Part shown: positions 25,606 to 32,601 of the stretch, in pieces
Layout of the letters: the number at the start of each line of letters is the position of its first letter
How positions within the stretch are numbered: the first letter of the stretch is position 1
NCBI GenBank assembly: GCA_903925075.1
Contig: CAIYDQ010000295.1
Location: forward strand, 1-40,451
Direction of reading: 5' to 3'
DNA: 40,451 nucleotides
DNA from: an uncultured Geobacter sp.
GTDB taxonomy: Bacteria > Desulfobacterota > Desulfuromonadia > Geobacterales > Geobacteraceae
Translations under genes and position numbers: made by a program
The notes under the pieces: generated by a model
Database searches by the model: none
Told to the model about the DNA's origin: nothing
The model's input: the letters and a program-made list of their open reading frames with translations, nothing else

Positions 25606-26463
25606 ATGGCAGCGATGACGCGGCGCATGTTCTTGATGACGGGGGTTTCCCTTTGTCCCTATCTCTACCTGGAGAGGCTCTCCGTCGAGGTGCGACGCTA
25701 TCGGGTGCCGGTGAGAGCTCTTCCTGCCGCCTTCGAAGGGTTCACCATTTTGCACTTGAGCGATCTGCACGACAAGGAGTTCGGCAGCGGCGGCAACGAG
25801 TTGATCGCCCTGCTCGGCCGGGAGCGCTTCGACCTGATCGCCTTCACCGGAGACCTGGTGACAGGCACCCAGCCGCGACTCACCCCCGCGCTCGATCTGA
25901 TCGCCGGCCTGAAGGCCATATCGGGCGCTCCCGTCTTTTCGGTGCTCGGCAATCACGAGTGGCGCCTGGAGCGGGGGGAGGAATTCAACGCCAGACTGCG
26001 GGAGGCTGGGGCGCGGGTGTTGAGCAACTCGGCCGCCGCCGTGGAAAGGGGGCGGGACCGGCTCTGGGTGGTCGGGGTCGACGACCCGGTGACGCGCCGC
26101 GCCCGGCTGGCCCCGGCGCTGGTCGGGGTGGAGCAACAGGCCCCCAAAGTCTTACTCGCCCATTCGCCCCACCCCTACCTCCAGGCGCAGCAGCACGGCA
26201 TCGACCTCATGCTGGCGGGACACACCCACGGCGGCCAGTTGCGCGTTCCCGTCCTCGGCGCCTGCTTCGTCCCCGCCATGGGTTTTTTCCCCCGCTTCGA
26301 CTACGGCTTCTACCTTTGCGGACCCAGCGCGCTGATCGTCAGCGGCGGGCTCGGCGAGAGCACGATACCGCTCAGGGTCAACATCAGGCCCGAGGTCTCC
26401 CTCGTCACCTTGACCTCCGCTAAGCCGCACGGCTCCCGCTCCAACCCGCCGAGCCTTGGCTGA
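25606..26463 (+). CDS. Calcineurin-type metallophosphoesterase (YkuE/LpxG-like)
   Basis: A 285-residue two-metal phosphoesterase. Metal and catalytic motifs are all present in order: SDLHD (D53, H55), FTGDL (D83), GNHEW (N116, H117), AHSPHP (H186) and GHTHGG (H206, H208). The N-terminus (MTRRMFLMTGVSLCPYLYL) is an RR-led hydrophobic segment, possibly a Tat-type signal or membrane anchor. Relatives include B. subtilis YkuE and the chlamydial lipid A hydrolase LpxG; the substrate here is unknown. GGGAGG lies 8 bases ahead of the ATG. It is divergent from the ArfB-like gene. Confidence 0.9.
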   Translation: MAAMTRRMFLMTGVSLCPYLYLERLSVEVRRYRVPVRALPAAFEGFTILHLSDLHDKEFGSGGNELIALLGRERFDLIAFTGDLVTGTQPRLTPALDLIAGLKAISGAPVFSVLGNHEWRLERGEEFNARLREAGARVLSNSAAAVERGRDRLWVVGVDDPVTRRARLAPALVGVEQQAPKVLLAHSPHPYLQAQQHGIDLMLAGHTHGGQLRVPVLGACFVPAMGFFPRFDYGFYLCGPSALIVSGGLGESTIPLRVNIRPEVSLVTLTSAKPHGSRSNPPSLG

Positions 26464-26525
26464 ATTATTTCGCCGGGCATTACAGGTTCCTTTGTTCCAC
26501 CACATAAGCTACCAACTTCGCTCAT

Positions 26526-26620
26526 CGGTAGGTCGTGTTGAACGGCTTCATCGGGAAACGCGACGTTGCGGCCGTGGCAGCGTTGCGACGTCGCGTTTCG
26601 TACCTCAACGCGACCTACGG
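26526..26620. repeat. Composite palindromic intergenic element, copy B
   Basis: Second copy of the element at 22.1 kb. The left unit is 26528-26567 and the inverted right unit 26587-26620, with only about 19 bases between them instead of 58 in copy A. Terminal GTAGG/CCTAC and internal GTCGCGTT...AACGCGAC stems are conserved. It lies downstream of the metallophosphoesterase gene and could fold as a long stem-loop. Confidence 0.85.
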
Positions 26621-26931
26621 AACAGCTGAAGCATGGTTACCTCCCTTAAAACCTCCCTTGCCACCCTCCCGCCTGCGTGCAAGCCCCCTCGACGCGCAAA
26701 CCCACGGCAGTCAAGGGGAGATCCCGGCAAAAACTAACGCCCCTGGCGCCTTCCTCGGGGGCAGCGAACTTCCCGGCCGAACCTGCACGATTTTTTGCCC
26801 TGCTCTCCCGTCTTTACCGCGTTTAAAAGCTTTTTGAGCGAGCGCACAATGTGGTACAGTGCTACCGGTAACAATTCTAACGGCCAGTCGCGCCGTTTCC
26901 GGCACGTCATGCTAATGGAGCTTTTTCGGCT
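26621..26931. other. Non-coding stretch upstream of the TPR-glycosyltransferase
   Basis: No gene or RNA family was recognised. Early parts are C-rich; the last 100 bases become A/T-richer. A possible weak promoter has an extended -10 TGGTACAGT (26852-26860) and TTGAGC (26834-26839) at a short 15-base spacing. GGTA/TACC around 26853-26866 can form a small hairpin. GGAG lies 11 bases before the ATG at 26932. Confidence 0.4.
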
Positions 26932-28458
26932 ATGGACGCTAACACGCAAGAGACGCAAGAGACCCAAGAGACGACCCAGACGCTGATGCAGATGATCGCG
27001 GCGGGACTCGCCCACCATCAGTCCGGTCGCTTCGCGGAAGCGAAAAACATCTATATGGAGGTGCTGGCGGCGGACCCGGAAAATTTCGACGCGCTGCACC
27101 TGCTGGGAGTGCTGGCCCATCAATTCGGCAACCACGAACTGGCTGTGGATCTGATCGAAAAGGCGGTGCTGCGCAACGCGGAAAACCCCGGCGCCTTCAA
27201 CAATCTGGGGGAGGCCTACAAAGGTGCGAAGCGGCTGGACCAGGCGGAGAGGTGCTACCGCAGGGCATTGGAGCTGAAACCCGATTTCGCCGAGGTCTGC
27301 AGCAACCTGGGCATGGCTCTCAAGGGTTTGGGACGCCTCGACGAGGCCGTCCAGGTGTACCGCGAGGCGTTGGACCTCAAACCGGACTTCGTGCTGGTTC
27401 ACTACAACCTGGGCAACGTGCTCAAGGATTTGGGGGAGCTGGACGAGGCGCAAGCCTGCTTCAGCCAGGCTTTGGCGCTCAAGCCCGATTTCGCCGACGC
27501 CTCCACGGAGCTCGCCAAGCTGCAGTTGCTGCGGGGCGACTACCAGCAGGGCCTGAACTTTTTCCAGCAGAGCTTCACTCCGGGCGGCGACGGCTCCCCG
27601 GCGGCGCGCAGGGAACGCGTCCTGCAATTGCAGGGGCAACAGCGCTGGCAGGACGAGCCGCTTGAGGGGCGCCGGCTCTTGCTGGTCGCCGAACAGGGCG
27701 CAGGCGACAACCTGATGATGATGCGTTATCTGCCGCTTTTAGCCGCGCGCGGTCTCGAACGACTGCTGGTCTACGCCACCCCGAACCTGGCTCGGTTGTT
27801 CCTGAACATGGACGGGGTCGAAGTGGTCTCGATGACCGAGCCGTTGCCGGTCGGCTCGTTCGACCTTTTCTGCCCCATGATCAGCCTCCCCTGGCATTTC
27901 CCGAGCGAGCTCGAGGCCATTCCCGCCGAGACGCCCTACCTGCGACTGCCGGCTGAGCTGTCCGAGCATTGGCGCGCCCGGCTGGCGGAGGTTTCCGGGG
28001 CGAAGGTGGGACTGTGCTGGGCCGCCGGCAAGCTCTCCAGCACCCATGCCCGGCGCAGCGTTCCGCTTGAAGAGTTCCAGCCTCTGCTGGACGTCCCCGG
28101 CCTGCGCCTGGTCAACCTGCAAAAAGGCAAGGAAGCGGCGCAGTTGCCGGCTCTGGGATGGGAGATCTTCGACTGCATGAGCGAGTGTCGGGACTTTCAG
28201 GATACGGCCGGACTGATCGAGCAACTGGACCTGGTAATCAGCGTCGACACGGCTGTGGCCCATCTTGCCGGAGCGATGGGCAAACCGGTGTGGCTTTTGA
28301 ACAGTTTCGAGAGCGACTGGCGCTGGATGCTGGAGCGCAACGATTCTCCCTGGTATCCCAGCATGAGGATCTTCCGTCAGGCGGAGCGCGGCGATTGGCA
28401 TGGCGTCATCGACGAGATCTCCGAACAACTGGCTCTCTTTGCGGCGTTGTCCGCCTAG
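26932..28458 (+). CDS. TPR-repeat protein fused to a glycosyltransferase-like domain
   Basis: A 508-residue protein. Six TPR units fill about residues 23-223, each with the family pattern such as NLGEAYKGAKRLDQAERCYRRALELKPDF-like spacing. The N-terminus has a short QET repeat from a 9-base tandem repeat (26944-26970). The C-terminal part (about 240-508) resembles the GT-B-like domain found in TPR-linked O-GlcNAc transferase or heptosyltransferase-type proteins, with GEQGAGDNLMMMRYLP near its start and ISVDTAVAHLAGAMGKPVWLL near its end. There is no signal peptide or membrane helix. Acceptor and donor are unknown. It is the first of four plus-strand accessory genes before the giant surface protein. 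Confidence 0.85.
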   Translation: MDANTQETQETQETTQTLMQMIAAGLAHHQSGRFAEAKNIYMEVLAADPENFDALHLLGVLAHQFGNHELAVDLIEKAVLRNAENPGAFNNLGEAYKGAKRLDQAERCYRRALELKPDFAEVCSNLGMALKGLGRLDEAVQVYREALDLKPDFVLVHYNLGNVLKDLGELDEAQACFSQALALKPDFADASTELAKLQLLRGDYQQGLNFFQQSFTPGGDGSPAARRERVLQLQGQQRWQDEPLEGRRLLLVAEQGAGDNLMMMRYLPLLAARGLERLLVYATPNLARLFLNMDGVEVVSMTEPLPVGSFDLFCPMISLPWHFPSELEAIPAETPYLRLPAELSEHWRARLAEVSGAKVGLCWAAGKLSSTHARRSVPLEEFQPLLDVPGLRLVNLQKGKEAAQLPALGWEIFDCMSECRDFQDTAGLIEQLDLVISVDTAVAHLAGAMGKPVWLLNSFESDWRWMLERNDSPWYPSMRIFRQAERGDWHGVIDEISEQLALFAALSA

Positions 28459-28548
28459 CTTGCCCCGGTTACAGAACTTCAAGTTCGCTCGACGTCCGGG
28501 CGCCGGTGCCGATGCGGTCGCCGCGACATCAACGCCATCGGTGAACCC

Positions 28549-29532
28549 ATGCGCTTTCTAAACCCAAAAACCGACTTCGCCTTCAAGAAGATCTTCGGCT
28601 CCGACACCAGCCGCGAGGTGCTGATCAGCTTCCTGAACGCCGTGCTGGAACTGCGCCACCCGTACCTCATCCAGGAGGTCGACATCCTGGATCCCTATTT
28701 GGCCCCGAAGATCCACGGCATGAAGGACACCTATTTGGACGTGCGGGTGCGAGACGAGAACGGGCGCAGTTACATCGTGGAGATGCAGGTCCTGAACGTG
28801 GCCGGCTTCGAGAAGCGGATTCTCTACAACGCCTGCAAGGCTTACTCAAACCAGTTGGCTGCAGGCGAGGATTATTCGCTGCTTAGCGAAGTGATCGCCC
28901 TCACCATCACCGATTTCGTCATGTACGAGGAGCTGCCCGCCCTCAAGAACCGCTTCCGGCTGCGCGCCGAGGACAATCACGAGATTTATCACGGCGACCT
29001 TGAGCTGATCTTCATCGAGCTGCCGAAATTCCTCAAGAGCGAAGCGGAACTGGAGAGCGTCCTCGACAAATGGCTCTACTTCTTGAGAAGTGCGCGGGAC
29101 CTGACCGCCATCCCGGCCAAGCTGAGCGACGAGCCGGCGATTGTGAAGGCCTTCGACATAGCCAACAAGGCGGGCCTCACGCCCGAAGAGATGGAAGACC
29201 AGGAGCGACGGGAGATCTTCATCCAGGATCAGCGGGGAGCCCTACAATTTGCAACGACGCGCGCTCTGGCGGAAGGCGCAGCCAAGGGCATGGCAAAAGG
29301 CTTGGCGGAAGGCCTGGAAAAAGGCCTGGCAGAAGGCTTGGAAAAAGGTCTGACGGAAGGCCTGGAAAAAGGGCTGACGGAAGGCCTGGCGGCAGGCGTA
29401 AACAAGGGGAGGAGTGAGGGCAAGGTTGAAATTGCCGTCGAGATGCTTAAAGACGGGGAACCCGATGGCAAGATCCGCAAATACACCGGCTTGACCGACG
29501 ACGAGATCGAGGATCTGCGAAGGAAGTTGTGA
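28549..29532 (+). CDS. Rpn family PD-(D/E)XK nuclease/putative transposase
   Basis: A 327-residue protein of the Rpn/PDDEXK_2 family (recombination-promoting nuclease, often annotated as a putative transposase). The N-terminal signature MRFLNPKTDFAFKKIFG is followed by the nuclease core, D-x-x-LDVRV and the E-x-Q motif in IVEMQV, where glutamine replaces the usual lysine as in this family. The C-terminal part contains a run of G-x-x-x-G spaced residues (about 244-285), encoded by four near-identical 24-base units. No inverted repeats or target duplications flank it, so it is not an intact mobile element here. The ribosome binding site is weak. Confidence 0.88.
   Translation: MRFLNPKTDFAFKKIFGSDTSREVLISFLNAVLELRHPYLIQEVDILDPYLAPKIHGMKDTYLDVRVRDENGRSYIVEMQVLNVAGFEKRILYNACKAYSNQLAAGEDYSLLSEVIALTITDFVMYEELPALKNRFRLRAEDNHEIYHGDLELIFIELPKFLKSEAELESVLDKWLYFLRSARDLTAIPAKLSDEPAIVKAFDIANKAGLTPEEMEDQERREIFIQDQRGALQFATTRALAEGAAKGMAKGLAEGLEKGLAEGLEKGLTEGLEKGLTEGLAAGVNKGRSEGKVEIAVEMLKDGEPDGKIRKYTGLTDDEIEDLRRKL
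29299..29394 (+). repeat. Four 24-base tandem repeats in the Rpn gene
   Basis: Units at 29299, 29323, 29347 and 29371 each read approximately GGC CTG RCG GAA GGC CTG GAA AAA, giving the octapeptide GLxEGLEK. The last unit diverges at its end. In-frame expansion or contraction by slippage would add or remove eight residues without breaking the gene. Confidence 0.9.
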
Positions 29533-29590
29533 GCAGCACTCTCAACAACGAGACCAGTACGAACACCGCACTGAAAGGCCGTTTTCCATC

Positions 29591-31012
29591 ATGAGCAAAA
29601 ACTCCAGCAGCGACATGGCATTTGACGACGATACGGCGCGCGACCCGGAGGAGCTATCCGACCACGAAGCGTTGCGCAAGGAAAACGAGGTACTGTTCGA
29701 TTACCTGCACGCTCTGCTGACGCCTCCTCCCGTGCTCAACATCGAATCTGGCAAAGTCAGTTTCGTGTACAACGAACCGGTGAGAGAGTCCAGTTTCGGC
29801 GCAACCGCCCCGGCTACGGAGTTTTTCAAAAGCCTGGAAAGCACCTGGGCAAAAGGTGATTCTCCCGATCTCAGACATGAAAACGACATCCTCAAATTGA
29901 AAGTCGCCCACCTGATAGCCCGATTGAACGACACCGAATGCGACCTTGACAGCGTGCATGCCGAGAACAAGCGGCTCAATGCCGCTGTCGATCGTCTCCA
30001 GACCCAGCTCAAAATATCGCGCATGATTGCCAAGAACCAGGGCGACATCTCCAAGATCAAAGAAAGTTCCGTGACCCTGCCGACGCCGGACGAGCCGGCA
30101 CCGCCGGCGGGGCTGGCGGTAAACGAAAGCGAGCCGCAGTTGGATCCGGTTGCCCGGGAAATCCCCGGCGATGAAGTCTTGAACCTGGAGGATGTGATCG
30201 AGGAGGTAATGGAGGCGCAACCGGTCCAGCTCGATAACCCGGAGCCGGACGACCGCCTGTCCCGACTTGCCGCCGCCGTGCAGCCGCTGGTCTCGCTGGA
30301 GACGACCGAGATGGTGGCTGTGACCATGGAACCCGCGGTTAAAGCGGAGGCCCCGCGGCATCCGCTGAAGGCGGTTCCCCTGGAGAGCGCCATGGTCGCT
30401 GTCAATTCGGCTCCCGTGGAGGCTCCCGTAGCCGCAGTCGAAACGACTCCGCTAGAGGGCGCGGCCGGCGCTGAAAACGCGGAGCGCAGGGCTTCACGCG
30501 GCGCCCCGGCGGCGCAGGCTGCCCCTCCCGTCCCGGTGCTCGACCAAGTCAGGCAGCAGCCGGACCGACAGCCGGCGCCCCCCAGGCCGAGCGCCGTTTT
30601 CGTCAAGCCGGCTCCCCGAGGCCTGTCCGCTTCCAAGGTGATCAAACGGCACGACCTGAAAAGACCCTGGCCCGCCGCGGGACTGGAACCGGTTGCGGAA
30701 TCGGCTCCGGAAGCCCCGGTTCTGCAACCGGCGCCCGCCGCCCCGGAGCGTCCCCCGGTCGAGGCGCCGCTCCCCGCGGAACCGGCCGCCCTGCCCGAAG
30801 CGGAAGCCGCCGCCGGCAAAGAGATGCTGCAGGACGAGGTCGATGTAACCGGCGTGGAGCCTGCTCCGGTGCCGAAGGCTCTAGTGAAGCGACAGATGCT
30901 GCATTACCAGCAGAATCAAGAGCAAGCCGACCGCGGCGGCAAACGCGGGCCTGACGGCGTCGGGCCGCGCCCGGATCAGACGGTGAAAACGGAACCACCG
31001 GATCTTCAATGA
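29591..31012 (+). CDS. Unrecognised coiled-coil, proline/alanine-rich protein
   Basis: Not recognised as any known family. Of 473 residues, the first 40 are acidic and polar (FDDDTARDPEELSDHEALRKE), about 92-150 is a likely coiled coil with leucine/isoleucine heptads (DILKLKVAHLIARLN, ENKRLNAAVDRLQTQLK), and from about 160 to the end it is low-complexity, rich in P, A, V and E with few aromatics. A KRHDLKRPWP segment stands out as basic near residue 345-355. There is no signal peptide or membrane helix, so it is probably cytoplasmic or uses a non-classical route. It lies between the Rpn gene (58 bases) and the GDP-mannose dehydratase (16 bases), all on one strand. The codon pattern fits a real gene. 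Confidence 0.7.
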   Translation: MSKNSSSDMAFDDDTARDPEELSDHEALRKENEVLFDYLHALLTPPPVLNIESGKVSFVYNEPVRESSFGATAPATEFFKSLESTWAKGDSPDLRHENDILKLKVAHLIARLNDTECDLDSVHAENKRLNAAVDRLQTQLKISRMIAKNQGDISKIKESSVTLPTPDEPAPPAGLAVNESEPQLDPVAREIPGDEVLNLEDVIEEVMEAQPVQLDNPEPDDRLSRLAAAVQPLVSLETTEMVAVTMEPAVKAEAPRHPLKAVPLESAMVAVNSAPVEAPVAAVETTPLEGAAGAENAERRASRGAPAAQAAPPVPVLDQVRQQPDRQPAPPRPSAVFVKPAPRGLSASKVIKRHDLKRPWPAAGLEPVAESAPEAPVLQPAPAAPERPPVEAPLPAEPAALPEAEAAAGKEMLQDEVDVTGVEPAPVPKALVKRQMLHYQQNQEQADRGGKRGPDGVGPRPDQTVKTEPPDLQ

Positions 31013-31028
31013 TAAAGGGGCAGATCAC

Positions 31029-32000
31029 GTGACTAGCAAGACAGCTCTCATCTGCGGGGTATCGGGGCAGGACGGAGCCTACCTCTCAAAACTGCTGCTC
31101 GACAAGGGATATGCGGTGCATGGCACGGCCAGGGACGCGCAAATGTCGACCTTCGCCAACCTGCGCCGCATCGGCTTGACTGCCGGCATCTCCTTCCACT
31201 CCATGGCCCCCAACGACTTCAGGAGCGTGCTTCAGGTCCTGGCCAAGGTGCGTCCCGACGAGATCTACAATCTGGCCGGGCAAAGCTCGGTGGGGCTCTC
31301 CTTCGAGCAACCGGTCGAGACCCTGGAAAGCATCAGCGTGGGGACGCTCAACCTGCTGGAGGCGATCCGCTTCATCGGCGCGCCGGTCAGGCTGTACAAC
31401 GCCGGGTCGGGCGAGTGCTTCGGCAACACCGGCGGAGAAGCCGCCGACGAGACCACTCCCTTTCGCCCCCGCAGTCCCTACGCCGTAGCCAAGGCCACCG
31501 CCTTTTGGGAAGTGGCCAACTACCGGGAGGCCTACAGCCTGTTCGCCTGCACCGGGGTGTTGTTCAACCACGAGTCCCCCTTGCGCCCGGAGCGCTTCGT
31601 GACCCGCAAGATCGTCAACGCCGCCTGCCGCATCGCCAAGGGGAGCAAAGAGCAACTGCGTCTGGGCAATATCGCCATCGCGCGCGACTGGGGCTGGGCT
31701 CCGGAATATGTGGAGGCGATGTGGCTCATGCTGCAACGGGAGCGGCCGGACGATTATCTGATCGCCACCGGCGAGAGCAACACCTTGGAGGAATTCGTCG
31801 CCGAGGCTTTTCGCTGCATGGGGCTGGACTGGCGGGAGCATGTGATCAGCGACCCTTCGCTGCTGCGCCCCTCGGAGATCATCGTCAGCCGCGGCAATCC
31901 GGAAAAGGCGGCGAAGGAACTCGGCTGGAGCGCCGACAGCCGGATGCGCGAGGTGGTTTCCCGCATGATCAGAGCCGAGATGGAGGAAAACGCCGGCTAG
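31029..32000 (+). CDS. gmd: GDP-mannose 4,6-dehydratase
   Basis: A short-chain dehydratase making GDP-4-keto-6-deoxymannose, the precursor of GDP-rhamnose, fucose or perosamine for surface glycans. In 323 residues the nucleotide-binding motif is GVSGQDG (10-16), and the catalytic residues are S127 and E129 (AGSGECFG) with Y151 and K155 (SPYAVAKA). The conserved NLAGQSSVGLSFEQP region and a family-typical late segment (RDWGWAPEYVEAMWLMLQ) are intact. The length matches the shorter bacterial GMDs. The start is a GTG at 31029 with AAAGGGG ahead. It is a single sugar-nucleotide gene, not a full polysaccharide cluster. Which product is made next is unknown. Confidence 0.93.
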   Translation: MTSKTALICGVSGQDGAYLSKLLLDKGYAVHGTARDAQMSTFANLRRIGLTAGISFHSMAPNDFRSVLQVLAKVRPDEIYNLAGQSSVGLSFEQPVETLESISVGTLNLLEAIRFIGAPVRLYNAGSGECFGNTGGEAADETTPFRPRSPYAVAKATAFWEVANYREAYSLFACTGVLFNHESPLRPERFVTRKIVNAACRIAKGSKEQLRLGNIAIARDWGWAPEYVEAMWLMLQRERPDDYLIATGESNTLEEFVAEAFRCMGLDWREHVISDPSLLRPSEIIVSRGNPEKAAKELGWSADSRMREVVSRMIRAEMEENAG

Positions 32001-32011
32001 GGGCCGCGGCG

Positions 32012-32084
32012 GAGAGCGGCAAGCACCTCGGGGAGCTCTGTGCCGGCTGAGAGCGGCAAGCGCCTCGGGAACTCAGTGCAGGCT
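32012..32084. repeat. Tandem duplication at the 3' end of the lipoprotein gene
   Basis: A 37-base segment (32012-32048) is repeated with a few changes at 32049-32084 (GAGAGCGGCAAGCRCCTCGG core), with a partial third start after 32085. The second copy overlaps the last codons and stop of the lipoprotein gene. The segment fills the gap between the converging gmd and lipoprotein genes, where no classical terminator is seen. Confidence 0.8.
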
Positions 32085-32567
32085 GAGAGTGGGGCCGCTG
32101 ACCGGAGCTCCGTTGACGTCGAAAAAGTTGCTCCCACTCAAAACGAAGGCGGAGGTGCCGGGAGCGGCGACCCCGGTGGCGAGTTTCAGCGAGAGCGTCA
32201 CGATATCCCCCGACGCCATCGCGAAGCCCGGATCGGCATTGAGCAGGATGATGGTGAGGGTGGCCGGGGCCGGGACGCCGGGAGCGGCCTGCGTCAATTG
32301 CCCGAACAAATTGGTGGCTCTCCCCCCGATGGTCGGCGTGAGAAAGCCGGGCAGCACGGCGCCGGTGGCGTCTGCGGGAACGGAGACGCCGTCGGGCAGC
32401 GTGATGGTGGTTTCCACCGCCTTCACGCTGTTGCCGGCCTGGCCGAGCGCCAGCTTGAGCGTCACGGTGTCGGTGACGGCGGCGCCGCCGGAGGACCCGC
32501 CACCGCTGCCGCAGGCAAGCAGCGATGAACAAATCCCCAAGAGCAGTAGCGACCATATCTTCTTCAA
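32073..32567 (-). CDS. Lipoprotein with a cohesin-like domain
   Basis: A 164-residue lipoprotein. The start is a TTG at 32567 with GGAGAG 6 bases ahead. The signal peptide ends in the lipobox LLAC (C19), followed by a flexible GSGGGSSGG linker. Glycine at +2 fits export to the outer membrane. The mature part (about 30-164) is a beta-strand-rich domain with the cohesin-like order VTLKLAL - VETTITLPDGVSV - GAVLPGF - LTIILLNADPGFAMASGDIVTLSLKL - SAFVLSGSNFFDVNG. Cohesin assignment is by pattern only. It lies 34 bases after the giant Ig-repeat gene, whose C-terminus is dockerin-like. That pairing supports a role as its surface anchor. Confidence 0.72.
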   Translation of the reverse strand: MKKIWSLLLLGICSSLLACGSGGGSSGGAAVTDTVTLKLALGQAGNSVKAVETTITLPDGVSVPADATGAVLPGFLTPTIGGRATNLFGQLTQAAPGVPAPATLTIILLNADPGFAMASGDIVTLSLKLATGVAAPGTSAFVLSGSNFFDVNGAPVSGPTLSLH

Positions 32568-32601
32568 ATTTTTCTCTCCATAAATGTTCAGTTCTCAGCC
32601 T

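Noticed and set aside
28549-29532. Rpn gene as part of an intact insertion sequence
   Set aside because: No flanking inverted repeats or target duplications were found, and Rpn family genes are usually stand-alone.
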